DNA from: Euptelea pleiosperma
Taxonomy: Eukaryota > Streptophyta > Magnoliopsida > Ranunculales > Eupteleaceae
Length of the DNA stretch: 64,000 nucleotides
Assembly: GCA_035048495.1 (NCBI GenBank)
Contig: CM068553.1
Span: 11,339,259 to 11,403,258, forward strand
Direction of reading: 5' to 3'
Shown: one piece after another, positions 31,006 through 42,036 of the stretch
Numbering within the stretch: position 1 is the stretch's first letter
Layout: every line of letters begins with the position of its first letter
Made by a program: the position numbers and the translations under genes
Notes under the pieces: model-generated
Told to the model about the DNA's origin: nothing
Database searches by the model: none
The model's input: only the letters and a program-made list of their open reading frames with translations

Positions 31006-31860
31006 CGCCGAATAGCGTCAGGTATAGCTTGGTTTTTTTTTTTTTTTGTAAGCAACAGGTAGAGCTTGTTACATCTTTATTCCTTTTTTTATTTATTTTG
31101 ACCGCTTTGAATGCTTTCAACGGGAATCAGACCGACCAGCGGTGTCACAGTTCCACGTTGAAATCTTAAAATTGCGGAAAGCGAGAAGTGGAAACACAAG
31201 AATAAACTTCACCTCTTTTCTGGATTCCTAAATGTCCACTACTTTTCTGTTATTGACCAAAACATCCCTGAACTTCTTAACTCGAACAATAATCTGTTTG
31301 GACGCAATTATATATACTATCAAGGACAAGGATAAGAAATGAGTACATCGAGGAAAGAATTGGGCTTAATGGCTAACTTCGATGGCCCACGTTTCCCGGA
31401 TAACGCTATCTTGGCGATGAATGACATCCAACGGTCGACAAAAAATCAAGAATATGTGCCCTGTGTCAATGGTTGGGGTGATGAATGCTAATGTTATTGA
31501 AACAAAAAAAGATTTCACATTGTTAGGGGCAATTTGGTCATTGAAGAGAATTTGTGTGGGCCCATTAAGCAAAGGGTAGAGAGAGGATAGAGACGAACCA
31601 ACATGTGGTGGGCGATGACTTTTTTTTTTCTTTTTTGGACGGAAAGGGAAAAGAAATAATAATAAAATAGCAAAAAGATATGGTGGGCCATGGCATGTCA
31701 CGAAGCACATGGAGACAGTGGACTCTTTTGGAGTAGAGACCGGATACACACCAGCCTGGGCCCACTCCTCGCCATCGCCAAATCCTAGATTGCATGTTTA
31801 CGATAAATCCGGATAGATTATATGGATGTGATGGTCTAATGTCTCTGTCCCCATAGCCAT
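31006..31860. other. Unassigned spacer
   Basis: Contains T runs (around 31030 and 31620). Frames on the minus strand (31366-31963) overlap in different frames and show no domain. Nothing supported. Confidence 0.35.
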
Positions 31861-31870
31861 CTACTTCTAT

Positions 31871-32148
31871 GGTTGGTTTAAATAACGCCGTTTTAACGAA
31901 TCTAACGTCCGTTAAAATGGTAACGCCAAAGCCCGTTACATTATGAACCATTTTCGTGACCAAATTTATGAAAAAACAGTCGATGTTTCCATTATTTTTT
32001 CTGTTATTTTCTGTATTTTTTCATTTTTGAAATTTTGAACTCCGTTATTTTTTTCACTTTTTCAAATTTGAATTTCAGCCCCATTATTTCCGTTAATTTC
32101 CGTCCACCAGTCTGTTTTACTGTTATAACGGCCTCTTTTAAACCTTTG
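31871..32148. mobile_element. CCAWGGTTTAAA MITE, copy 5 (278 bp), TSD TTCTAT
   Basis: Left end GGTTGGTTTAAA, right end TTTAAACCTTTG, flanked by TTCTAT at 31865-31870 and 32149-32154. The interior has the GCCGTTTTAACG / CGTTATAACGGCC arms of the family; the terminal bases are diverged. Confidence 0.65.
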
Positions 32149-32227
32149 TTCTATGGAGTGTTGGCTGTGTTGTAGAGGAATATGGAGTAAATCTTTGATG
32201 ACAGACGTTAATGACAGATCACAGTAT

Positions 32228-32465
32228 CATATGGGTCACATGGAAGTGGACCTACAGACCAAAAACCAGCGGGATCAGTGATTTCTAACCGTTGAATTGC
32301 AGTGGGTTTATTTTTAAATCGTGGAATCAAGCATTATTTTGAGTATACAGATCCGAAGGTTAGAAATCACTACTCGAGCTGATTTTTGGTATGTAGACTC
32401 ACTTAAAGGATGGGCCAAACATCCATACGGTCAGTAGTTTCTAAGAATGTGCCAAGTGGCTCATC
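32228..32465. mobile_element. G-box foldback, left end shortened
   Basis: The right arm is complete (GGCCAAACATCCATACGGTCAG then GTGCCAAGTGGCTCAT). The left arm begins inside the element at CACATGG..GTGGACCTACAGACC. The inner pair is GATCAGTGATTTCTAACCG / GGTTAGAAATCACTACTC. Confidence 0.6.
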
Positions 32466-32632
32466 ACCGAGGTTGATTTGTCACGAAAAGTTTGGTTGAT
32501 ACTGAGCTCCCCACCTTCCATTTTATAGATAGTAATAATGATATACAAGCAGGGTAGCCCTCTAGAATGATACAAATATGCTTAACAAAAATTGGTTCTT
32601 TATCTACTTATTTTAATTTGTTTTATAATATA

Positions 32633-33137
32633 CTAGTAGGTGACCCGTGCCCACAGAACTCTTCGACAAACCGTTTGTCAAAATCGGGTGTGAGTGGCTT
32701 AGATCCACCATCCATTTGGGGTGATAAGATCTCGGCCATCTTTTGTGAAGCCGATAAGAGGGGGGATAAATGACTTCTCTGTTTTGTTATATAGATGTAT
32801 AGTGGTTGGCCCGTGCCCTCGACACTCCCCTACAAAACATTTCCCAAAATCGGGTGTGAGTGGTTGAGATCCATAGTCCATTTAGGGGATAAGATCTCGT
32901 TAAATTAATCCAACTTCTAAATTTTATTTTATGTAAGGGTTGATATAGGCCCTTCGATATATGAAGTCGGATAAGAGGGGGAGACAACGGCACTCTCTGA
33001 CAAAACGTTTGTCAAAATCGGGTACGAGTAGTTGAGATCCACCATCCATTTAGAGAATAAAATCTCAGCCACTCTTTGTTGAAACCAGATAAGATAAGAT
33101 AAGAGATAAAACAACTTCCTTGTTTTGTTATATAGAA
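32633..33137 (-). mobile_element. Cluster of three mini-Helitron copies
   Basis: On the minus strand the first copy (32633-32795) starts A/TCTATATAACAAAAC and ends ACCTACTAG/T, matching the single copy at 18332-18490. Two further copies, one internally interrupted, follow to 33137 in the same orientation; shared blocks are AAAATCGGGTGTGAGTGG and GGATAAGATCTCG. Head-to-tail clustering is typical of Helitrons. Confidence 0.65.
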
Positions 33138-33139
33138 TA

Positions 33140-33690
33140 TCTTGTTTCTCTTGCATGTTTATTTGTAGCTAGTTTACTTGCTGTCAGCATAACAAATAAA
33201 AACTAACACGACCTTGTGAGGCCCACGTGGAAGAGATTAGTGAGGATAAATAGACTATTATGAAACTTACATAGCAAAATAGCCGTTAAAAGTTAACGGT
33301 GGAATGGATGGTCCATACTTTTTTAAATTTATGATGATCCATTTTTAGGTAAGCAAGATATTTTTATAAAAGAGGAGCCTACGTCCCCCCAAAACAAACC
33401 AACACATCAGATGACCAGCCCTTTGCCTTGATTAGACATTTATCTTCCGAAATGACATGACAAAGGACGGAAGTCTGATCAAGTTAAGGCCGACCCAAAA
33501 GAACGAGCCCCACGGGCAATAGTATATTACACGTCCAGAGAAATTAAATGAGTTTTAAAATGATCTCCATGGTGAGAAAAATATTCTGATAAAAAATCAG
33601 CCATGACCCATTTCCGTATGGGCCCTACATATGCATGTCAAGATATGGGTGTAAACCTGACCCATTTTAAGGCATAAGTCTTCACGCCCG
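33140..33690. other. Unassigned spacer
   Basis: No gene seen. 33560-33620 (GATCTCCATGGTGAGAAAAATATT..AAAATCAGCC) resembles one arm of the MULE MITE at 29619-29957, so a decayed relative may be present. Confidence 0.35.
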
Positions 33691-33779
33691 CCTTGGGGCG
33701 TAGATCCCAACCCCTCAGCCTCACCTCATGTCTCCATTTTCTTAAAGACTTGGTACAACCTCTACTTCATGTTTTCATC

Positions 33780-33965
33780 TCTCAAATAAGGCTCAGGATC
33801 ATAGGACTCAAATTTTTAATCCAAATTCTCGGCCGTGAAATCCAAACGTGGTTGATAGTGCTGAACTGGCATTCACTTTACTAAAGCAAAATCACCATTG
33901 AATTTCACGAAATCCACGGCCGAGAGTTTGAGAGAAAATTTGAGTCCGCGGATCCCGACCCCACA
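33780..33965. mobile_element. Foldback MITE (CTCGGCCGTGAAATCC family)
   Basis: The left CAAATTCTCGGCCGTGAAATCC and right GAAATCCACGGCCGAGAGTTTG arms are inverted around GTGCTGAACTGGCATTCACTT. It ends with GTCCGCGGATCCCGACC, as the copy at 28805-29055 does. Confidence 0.6.
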
Positions 33966-34400
33966 AATAAAATCTCCAACTTTTTGTTTCAAAGGAGACG
34001 GGTTTTGTGTGTCTCTTTCTGTTTCTCGGTAAGGAGAGGAGACAAACTCTGTTGCTAACTTTACTGTCACAAAGGCAAAAACTTGGTAATACATACACAT
34101 CAAAATTACGAGGCTCATTGTTCTGTTTGAATGACGATTTAATGTTCTTAGGAGAAATTAATGCGACTTAGGAGACCTTTGGGTCGCTATTTTTGGGCCA
34201 TACAAATTTAAAAATACATTTTTAACATAAAAAATATTTTTTTTGCGGTGCAAAAATGGCGATCCAAACATGCAATAACATAACAATGGGACAACGCGCG
34301 TGGTGTCCAAATTAAATCAAACAAACTCCGCGGTACAAAACAATAATGCTAGCAAACAACGCGTTACATCTCACCAATAATTCACGAACTTTAAAAAGCA
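33966..34400. other. Unassigned spacer
   Basis: Short opposed frames with no domain; nothing supported. Confidence 0.35.
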
Positions 34401-34759
34401 AGTTTTAAAAGGGGCCATTATAACGGTATAATGGATTGGGGGCGTTACTGTTTTTCCATTACAACGCATTGTAACACACGGGCTAAATGGAAAATAATGG
34501 GAAAAAATAGAAATAATGGAAAATAATGGCGCCAAAATTTAATTTTCAATAACCTTTATTACGGAACATTAAGGAAATAATGGATGTTTTTTTTAACAAT
34601 TTTTTTCAGAAAATATTTAGAGTCATTATTTTGGTTATAATGGACAAATAATGGCCGTTATAACGAAAATAACAGCCGTTATTTTCTAAGCGTTAAAACG
34701 GTACATAATTTAACAGGGGAGGTCCAAATCTGTTATAACGGCCGTTTTTTAAACCATGG
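34400..34759. mobile_element. CCAWGGTTTAAA MITE, copy 6
   Basis: Right end TTTTTTAAACCATGG; the left end is degraded (GCAAGTTTTAAAAGGGG). Interior arms GGCCATTATAACGG and CCGTTATAACGGCC are typical. No target duplication could be recognised because of the eroded left end. Confidence 0.6.
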
Positions 34760-35087
34760 TACGAAGAACTCATAAAATGAATTGAACAACGTCCTTTCAA
34801 AAGGTTTGGAAATATTCCCGAATTTTTGAACTTGATTGAATTACTTATGAAATATTCTAAATTATTTAGTATTAAACATGAAAAATCATTTTATAAGACA
34901 AAATATATTACTTTTTTGTTTTATTTTATTTTTAAATTATTTTACTGAATTTTTTTTCATATTTGCGTGACAAATACAACTTGTACCCAAACAATTCCCG
35001 TACCATATTTTTGCCCCACTCTAAACAAAAGCAATGAAAAAACTTTGTTCCTTAATGGCTCTCTGGCCACTTGACCTTTAGCCCCCA

Positions 35088-35447
35088 CCATGGTTAAAAA
35101 ATGGTCGTTATAACGAAAATAACGGCCATTATAACGGATTCGGCAACCTCCCCCGTTACGTTATGTACCGTTTTAACGCTCATAAACTAAGTCATTATTT
35201 CGTTATAACAGATTTTTTTTCCCTTATAACGACTTATTTTTGGAATTTATTTTTAAAGTAACATCTATTATTTTTCATTTTTTCTGTTATTTTTCATTAC
35301 GACTTTTTTTTGTAAATATCAAAATTTGAATTTCGGCTCCGTTTTCTTCTGTTACTTTCCCATTTTTTTTTTCATTTTTGCCACTATGCATTACAATCCG
35401 TTATAACAGAAAAAAATACCATTATAACGGCCCCTTTTAAGCCTCGG
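35088..35447. mobile_element. CCAWGGTTTAAA MITE, copy 7
   Basis: Left CCATGGTTAAAAAATGG, right CCCCTTTTAAGCCTCGG. Flanks share CCCCA (left 35083-35087, right 35448-35452). Interior CGTTATAACG motifs and the conserved ATTTGAATTTCGGC block near the right third. Confidence 0.6.
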
Positions 35448-35671
35448 CCCCACAACCTTGTTTTTCATATTTCAAATTTGAAACTTTATTTATTTATAAC
35501 AAAGTGAGGGTAGTTGGGGGTAGGTATTCAGTAGAGAGCAGCTAGGGCAACTTTCGTTCCTGATTCGCTTAGGAGCAAAGTTTTACTTGAAAATAGCAAG
35601 CATAGCGTTTTAGCTTTGTCGCTACAAATTGACATATATAGCTATATAAGTTTAGAATTATAAATTTCTAA

Positions 35672-35975
35672 GGACGTGTTTGATTGCACGGAATTTTTTT
35701 TTGGAGAAAATACATCTGAGAAATGCTTTAAATGGCTGTTGGATTGAACCTTGAGAACACATATTTCAATCCTGTGAGAAAAAATAAAGTCGTATTATAA
35801 GGTGGAAATGAATTTTCACCTATGTGGAGCGGAAATGGATTCCGGGTTTGTTCGGAGAAAGATTTTTGGATCCTCTGTATTTTCACCTCATTTTTTTACT
35901 TTTTACCTTTATCATGTGTGAAAATAAAGGCGTATTTTCAGGTGAAAATTTTACGCTTTGCAATCAAACACGGCC
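35672..35975. mobile_element. Tourist-like MITE, 304 bp, TSD TAA
   Basis: GGACGTGTTTGATTGC and, inverted on the right, GGCCGTGTTTGATTGC (15 of 16 by pairing) are flanked by TAA at 35669-35671 and 35976-35978. The frames at 35822-36021 are shadows of its palindrome. Confidence 0.8.
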
Positions 35976-36069
35976 TAAAAGTTTTAGGGTTTGTTGGGGT
36001 GACGCAAAGTTAGCAAGATGAAATATGTCTCAAGATGCTGTTGAAAAGCATTTTGTCAAGTTAGTATGA

Positions 36070-36441
36070 CCAAGGTTTAAAAGGGGCCGTTATAACAATA
36101 TAACGAACTGGAGGGTATTATCGTTTTTCCGTTATAACGGCTGTTATATGGATTGTACTGCACATGGGCGAAAATGAGAAAATAACAGAAAATAATGGAA
36201 ATACGGGAAAAACATCGCTAAAATTCAAATATTCAAATTTCAAAATTTCAATAAAATTTATAGTGGAAAAATAACATAAATAACAGACTTTTTTAACAAT
36301 TTTTTTTCAAAAAAAAAACAGAAAATAAGGGTTGTTATAACAAAAATAACAAACGTTAATTTCTGAACATTAAAACATAACGGGGGAGGTCCAAATCCGT
36401 TATAACGGCCCTTATTTTCGTTATCACGGCCATTACCATGG
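36070..36441. mobile_element. CCAWGGTTTAAA MITE, copy 8 (372 bp), TSD GTATGA
   Basis: Left CCAAGGTTTAAAAGGGG; the right end has lost its TTTAAA (GGCCATTACCATGG). Perfect GTATGA flanks at 36064-36069 and 36442-36447. The extra bases outside do not match, which argues for a 6-bp rather than an 8-bp duplication. Confidence 0.75.
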
Positions 36442-36729
36442 GTATGAACACCATTTTGAAGTTGTTTTAGCTAGGGTATGAAATAAGTCGAATCCAGATG
36501 CGTCTTTAGACATGCAAATCAAGAATCGACTTAAATCCATGCAATAGGATCAGTACCCAACTCACTATTGATATTGAATGACTAAACCCGGTTGGTTTTG
36601 TTCCGGTCAGTCTCAGTCTTACCTACAACATTTCATTCCTTAATTTTCAGGATGCTGCAAATTACAAGAAACTTCTAAATAAGGCCTAGTGGCCATCATT
36701 CTAGACCTTATAACTTCTAAGTTGGCTTG

Positions 36730-37020
36730 GCTTGGGTTATGCTGCAGTCCTTGGGGTTTTGTTGAGAGGTTGGCCTAAACTTATTCTTTCCGAGAAAAAA
36801 GAAAATCTTTTTAAGAATGGTGCCATTTGCGGTTATGTCAGGCTTTGGGTAGAGAGGAAAGGGAGAGTTTTTAGAGGTAAGGAAAATTCTCTTCAGGATA
36901 TTCTCATTAGTATTAAGGCTTTCCTTTACAGTTGGAGAAGTATTTTCTAGAAGATGAGAGGCATTTATCTTGGCGATATGGTATTTAGGTTCGATGTCCT
37001 TTTAGGGAGAGAGTAGTGGG
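36730..37020 (+). pseudogene. LINE 3'-end remnant
   Basis: The frame contains RLWVERKGRVFRGKE, SLQDILISIKAFLYSW and, after a stop, GDMVFRFDVL. These are the zf-RVT/C-terminal motifs of plant LINE ORF2 and match 18500-18890. A TAG interrupts it. Confidence 0.6.
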
Positions 37021-37686
37021 CCTCAGTGTTCTTTGTTACTCAAGCTTGGCATTAAGGTATGAAATGGTGCAGGTTAGCTAGTCACAGGATCCAAACAATC
37101 CATACCCATGTTTCCGATTTCGATCATTAAAATTGGGTCCAAAATCATATGATTCGTTTATGGATTTAGGGAGGCATCTGGGTCTCGGGTTGGTTCGGGT
37201 CGTATGTCTTGTCCCAACTATCTGAAGTCGGCAACATGAATCCTATTTTGCCATTTGACTCTATTAAAAGCTATATCTTCTATCAAAACAATCTCGATTT
37301 CACATGGATCGTGAGTTGGGTTTGAATCCTATGGATTCGGGTCGATGCAATCAAAGTTGGCCCGATCCAATTCAGTTTTCGTCCTAAGTGGCATGATTTC
37401 ATTCCAATCAATTGCATTCTTTTGGACATAGCAGGATATGGTAAATGCCTATAAAACCCATTAATTAGATGGCCAAGATCATCCAGAATGTGGAAAAGGA
37501 GTTGGAATATTCTGTGTTCTTCTATGGAGAATTTGGTGGCAGAGAAACTCCTAAATTCACAACACTTCACGTTATAACCCGTTAAAAATCCTTGAATCCG
37601 TTCCTTCATTCCTCATCTACCGAAAAACCGTGGAAAGTAGTCAAAAAGCACCGGGAACAGCTAGATGGATCCCCCCAACCCAAGGC

Positions 37687-38080
37687 TGAATAAAATTAAA
37701 CACTGATGCTGCTTGGAAGAATGCAAACAATCCAGCCAGTCTTGGTTTTATATTTCAAAATGATAAAGCTGATTGTTTGTTAACAGGTGGTAGACCAGCT
37801 CACGTCCAATCTCCCGAAGAAGCTAAAGTTCTAGCGGTCTGGTGGGGCCTCAAAACGGCAATTCAACATGGTTTTTTGAATCTAGAGATTGAAATGGATG
37901 CTCAATCCCTGGTGACCTCTCTTCAAAGCCGTTCCCTGGATGTCGGTTGGTTTGCGTCGTCTGCTTGTTGTGTATATATCCTAAATCTTACTTCCTCTCT
38001 CCTCCTTTTGTTTTGTATATACCGTAGAGGGGTCAAATGTAATAGCTCATGATCTAGCAGCAAAGGCCTAGTCGTGGCCT
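37687..38080 (+). pseudogene. RNase H-like domain remnant of a LINE
   Basis: After a stop at 37687 the frame reads IKLNTDAAWKNANNPASLGF, then SPEEAKVLAVWWGLKTAIQH, then LEIEMDAQSLV: the three acidic motifs (D, E, D) of type I RNase H as found at the C-terminus of plant LINEs. The fourth motif, IAHDLAAKA, follows in another frame near 38042-38070 after a break. Together with the LINE end at 36730 it suggests a rearranged, dead element. Confidence 0.7.
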
Positions 38081-38089
38081 TATGCTCAA

Positions 38090-38730
38090 GAGTGGTCACT
38101 TACTCTACCAACCTAGCTCGTAATGGCCACTGGTAGGGATAAGAGTAATAACCACTTCAGTTGACGCATGTTTTTTGGTGTGATCAATCTATCTGGCTTA
38201 AAAAATAACAAAAAAAGTTGAGTTTTGCGGTGGGAGATGCCCTTGGTGTGATCCATCAATTGGAAGCTTCGAATCTCAATGCAACGCGATTAAGACGTCA
38301 ATGCAACGCAAGCTCACATAACCAGAGAGAATCTCTCCATACAAAACAATTTCTTCTAGAATTTCTGCAAGACTATACAGCCGTGAATACGAAACAGAAT
38401 AATGTACATGGAGTACCACTGGAACAGTCCCCTAACCATTATAGTAATTATACTACTGATCCTATCAACAAGTACTGCATACGCTTACCAATCTGGACTG
38501 TCGAATTGATGGACTCCTAGAAAAAAAATTTCAATTTCATGACCCAAAACTTCCAATCAATTGCATTCATTGACCTTGTGGAAATCCTTCATCCATGGTT
38601 AACATCGTCAGATCTAGGATGTCTCCTGTGTGGGATCCATTGTTTGAACGGTCCAGATGATACGAGTGTACACAGCTTGTAACAAACCATTCTAAAGCTT
38701 TCTATAGCAGTATATCATAGTAAGGGTATT
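38090..38730. other. Unassigned spacer
   Basis: A 100-codon frame at 38218 begins with TTG rather than ATG and has no recognised domain. Nothing supported. Confidence 0.35.
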
Positions 38731-38956
38731 TTCACTTACCTCCCTAGTTGACTAGGTAAATTAGAAATGCCTCTCTAGTTTCAGAAATTTTAGACTTGCC
38801 TCCCTTGACACTTGATATTGACTAAGTTTAACACAAAAAGAAGTTTTATCATGGCGTGTAGACTTAGTTAAAGTCAATGGTCAAGGGAGGTAATTTTTAA
38901 ATATTCTGACTCTAGGGATGCATATGTAATTTACCTGATTAATGAGGGAGGCAAAC
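38731..38956. mobile_element. Palindromic MITE with TTACCTCCCT ends beside PMEI-3
   Basis: Left CACTTACCTCCCTAGTTGAC; right TTACCTGATTAATGAGGGAGG. An inner inverted pair TTGCCTCCCTTGACACTTGA / TCAATGGTCAAGGGAGG. It ends about 27 bp from the stop codon of PMEI-3, so it lies in that gene's 3' region. Confidence 0.55.
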
Positions 38957-38982
38957 AAAAAAACCCATAAAGTCATGAACAA

Positions 38983-39601
38983 CTAAGGTGAGTTCACTCG
39001 GGTGGCATTGAGGCTGTTGACGAGATCCAAAGCATTGCTTGTAAGCTGAGCAACATTCACAACACTCTCCCTGATCGTGTTCTTGACCTCGCCGGTCACG
39101 GATTCCTCGTCCAGCCCGTCCGTGCACGTATCGTCGTCCGACAGAGCAGCACTCACCCACGTCTTTATGTTGCTCATTTCGTAATCTAAATCAGTGACAT
39201 TCAGATACTTTATCTCCCTAAGAGACTCTCGAAGCTCGTCGATGGAGTCGCCGATGTTCTCGACACAGTCTTTCAAGGCAGCCGCCTCATTAGGCTTCAT
39301 GTTGCGTCGCGACAACTTCGACACCATGGATGAAGTCGATCGGGCGCGTTTCAGGCTAACGGAGAGTGCGGCGTAAGCTAGTTTCTTATAGCTGGTTTTG
39401 ATTTTGGTTGAGTAGGAGGAGAGAGATTTGAGACACAAATTTGGGTACATAGTTGTAGCACAGGAAGTCCGGATGAACTCGGTGTTGTAGGTATTAGTCG
39501 CAGCAGCTACCGAGCAGGTCTTCATGCTTGAGAAGAAGACAAGAACACCAAGAACAGCTACAAGAATATAGTAAGGAGAGTGACTACTAACAGTACAACC
39601 T

Positions 39602-39606
<5 letters not shown>
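38983..39606 (-). CDS. Pectin methylesterase inhibitor-like protein 3, 207 aa
   Basis: A PMEI-family inhibitor on the minus strand, belonging with PMEI-4 to the second subgroup (both begin MEG and end with an NSP C-terminus). The hydrophobic N-terminus (residues about 11-36, YYILVAVLGVLVFFSS) is a signal peptide or anchor. Conserved Cys49-Cys58 and Cys114-Cys161 pairs are in place. Motifs are FIRTSCATTMYPNLC, LKDCVENIGDSIDELRESL and IKTWVSAALSDDDTC. Extra Cys at 4 and 31 lie in the N-terminal region. The start codon abuts a (CT)16 repeat. Intronless, full length. Expected role: apoplastic inhibition of pectin methylesterase. Confidence 0.92.

Positions 39607-39638
<32 letters not shown>
39607..39638. 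repeat. (GA)16 microsatellite in the PMEI-3 leader
   Basis: On the coding strand about 16 GA units end directly at the ATG. GAGA tracts in plant leaders and promoters can bind BASIC PENTACYSTEINE proteins and are length-variable. Confidence 0.85.
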
Positions 39639-39639
<1 letters not shown>

Positions 39640-39674
39640 GATTTGTTGTGACAGATCTGCATGAAGAGATCTCC

Positions 39675-39682
39675 TTTTATAG
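39675..39682 (-). promoter_or_regulatory. TATA box of PMEI-3
   Basis: Minus-strand ACTATAAAAGGAG, about 70 bp upstream of the ATG; the GA repeat lies between. Confidence 0.55.
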
Positions 39683-39689
39683 TCAAACT

Positions 39690-40630
39690 CTTAGGGCCCG
39701 GTTGGAAATATTCTGCGGAAAATATTTCTGGTAGAAGCATTTCTAACATATTATAAGTAAGCCCTGAGAGCACTAATATCAAGATCCATATTCAGATTTA
39801 TGACACATGATCTGAATTCGAACCATGATCCATATGGGAATATATGAATTTGACGGATAGTTTGGAATATGGGTTGGTTATGGGTCGGGTACACTTAAAA
39901 ATTACAAATATTAGTGACGATCCAATTCCCAAACCCAGTATTTGACCCGTGTATAAGTAGGTTTTCTTTTGTTTATGATTCACAAAACACATGTATTGGT
40001 GTTGATAATCGATTATGAGGCTAATAATCAATTTTCAGTCTTATAATTGTTACCAAATGGGTCCTTACGTAACAAAATTTACTTAATTTGTGGAGTATTT
40101 TTCCATGTGGAGCCCATAAAAATGTGCCAACTGCCATTGACCCCAAGACTGATTGGCTCAATTTTGATTGACTTACACACCAACTATCTGTCTGATCGAT
40201 TGATCTCTAGCTGTTTGGATTTGATCAACATTTTTCTTGGATACTTAGATTGAATAGGTAGAGATCAGGGTGATTATTGGTGTGTGGGTCCCTCGAGTAG
40301 TGGGAAAATCAATAATGGGTCAATGGGCCCCAAAAAGTATGCCATGTGGTGCATTTTTATGCTCTTCACAAGGAAAAATGTTCTACAGAAAGCAAGCTTG
40401 GTGGAACCCACGACTTGATACAACACAATTGCATGGATGATGATGCACCCATATTTCGCGCGTGATGTATACCTCTGGATCATTCAAATCGGTTGGCCAC
40501 CATACGTAGATGATGATGATGATGCCAATGGGTCGGTGGGCCATGTATAATGTGAAACACATAATGGTGCAGTTATACGAGTAAAACTTTAATGATAGGG
40601 TCCTGTCATCGAGGCCAATGACAGCACGCA
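39690..40630. other. Spacer with foldback variant at 40095-40365
   Basis: The only structure seen is a palindrome around 40095-40365 (ACACACCAACTATCTG... / ...GATTATTGGTGTGTGGG), a member of the looser foldback family. A fragment CTTAGGGCCCGGTTGG near 39690 resembles a Tourist-like end. No gene. Confidence 0.45.
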
Positions 40631-40631
40631 A

Positions 40632-40932
40632 TATGAGCCATGTGGCACACTCTTAGAGGACTCTGACCGTATGGATGTTTTCCAATCCCTAGGTGGACCT
40701 ACAAACCAAAAATCAGATTGATTAGTGATTTCAAACCTTTGGATCTTTGTACCTCAAATAATGGTCAATACTGTTCAAATTTCTATGGTTAAAATCAATC
40801 CGTGAAAATAATTCCAATCCAACGCCTAGAAATCACTAATCAGGCTAAGTTATGGTTTGTAGGTCCACCTAGGGATTGGCCAAACATCCATATGGTCAGA
40901 GTCCTCTAAGAGGGTGCCACGTGGCTCATATC
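40632..40932. mobile_element. G-box foldback, nearly complete copy
   Basis: Left ATGAGCCATGTGGCACACTC..GGACTCTGACCGTATGG; right CCATATGGTCAGAGTCCTC..GGTGCCACGTGGCTCAT. The outer flanks GACAGCACGC and GCGTGCTGT extend the inverted repeat further. One of the best preserved copies. Confidence 0.8.
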
Positions 40933-40934
40933 GC

Positions 40935-41920
40935 GTGCTGTTATCGGCTTACTCCCGTTATACCACGTCATCAGATTTCCACCTGAGATCACATATTTCA
41001 TGCTGCCAAGAATGAAGGAGAGCTAAACATGGCTTTACAGGTGGGCCATGTCCCATGTGAATCGTAAAGTCAAAATCAAGGAAAATTGGTGATCTGACGT
41101 GTTGACTATAATGATCTTCTAACGTCAGAAAGTCTACTTCTTGGTCACACTTTATTAGTAGGAGGCGTAAAATGTGGCATGATAGAAGGCAGTGGTTGTG
41201 CTAAAGATCTACATGCATCATAGCGTGATTGACTCAGATCGCGCCCTACGTTACTTACGGAGATATGTTGCATCCTACATGTGCTCATTAATGATTTTAC
41301 ACAGTTCAACCAATCCTTACCGTCTGATTAAGATCTAGAATCTAGATTAGATCATAGATAGTTTGAAAAAGTGAAAAACAAAATACATCAAAGTCAATGA
41401 TTCAGATTTATGTGTAAATACGAACCTTCTAAGGCAAGGATGAAAGCTCGGGATCGGAGGCTGGATCGGTGGGCTCCGATTCCGATCCGGATCGGTCCGA
41501 TCCAGAACAGGAACTGCCCATCTTGCCCGAGACAGAGCCTGGTTCGGATCGATAGAAGAAGGTGATTCGGGGGAAGGGGAATCCCCGATCCGTTCCACCG
41601 AGAAATTTGTGGAAAAAAGTAAAAAAATTATCTTATTTTTGGAGATTTTTCTGGCCCAAATTAAGGGCGGAAGACAAATATCTTAGTTGGACCAGGCTTA
41701 ATTCCTTTTGACCTGACAAAATCAGAGCATGTGCCTGGTTCCTGTTGGGACTGAGCAGAGTCCATCCTTGAACCGTTAATTGTGGGACGACATAATCATC
41801 AATCCAGACAGCTCAAATGGTAGGGCAGCCCAAACTCCCGCTAGTCTAAAAACAGTGAAAATTCATTAATATGAGTACAATATATGTAAGATAATTTGTT
41901 CTGATCCAATGTAAAAAACC
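40935..41920. other. Spacer with partial GATCGG MITE
   Basis: 41430-41590 (GGATCGGAGGCTGGATCGG, CCGATCCGGATCGG) is a partial copy of the MITE at 27490-27709. Otherwise no gene or bounded element. Confidence 0.4.
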
Positions 41921-41923
41921 AAA

Positions 41924-41995
41924 TCCGTTGTAGTCTAGTTGGTTAGGATACTCGGCTCTCACCCGAGAGACCCGGGTTCAAGTCCCGGCAACGGA
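41924..41995 (+). tRNA. tRNA-Glu (anticodon CTC)
   Basis: 72 nt. The acceptor stem TCCGTTG/CAACGGA pairs fully. The D arm contains TAGTTGGTTAGGAT; the anticodon stem CTCGG/CCGAG encloses CTCTCAC, with CTC as anticodon. The T arm CCGGG/CCCGG has loop TTCAAGT. Identical to the copy at 58488 except one base in the D loop. No intron. Confidence 0.93.
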
Positions 41996-42036
41996 AAACT
42001 TTTTGTATGGGTTTGCATTTGTGCAAAACCTTTTTA

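Noticed and set aside
35822..36021. Two overlapping forward frames of 63 and 65 codons
   Set aside because: They lie across the right half of a Tourist-like MITE.
37283..37609. 108-codon minus-strand frame
   Set aside because: No domain; it lies between LINE-derived fragments on the other strand and has no support.
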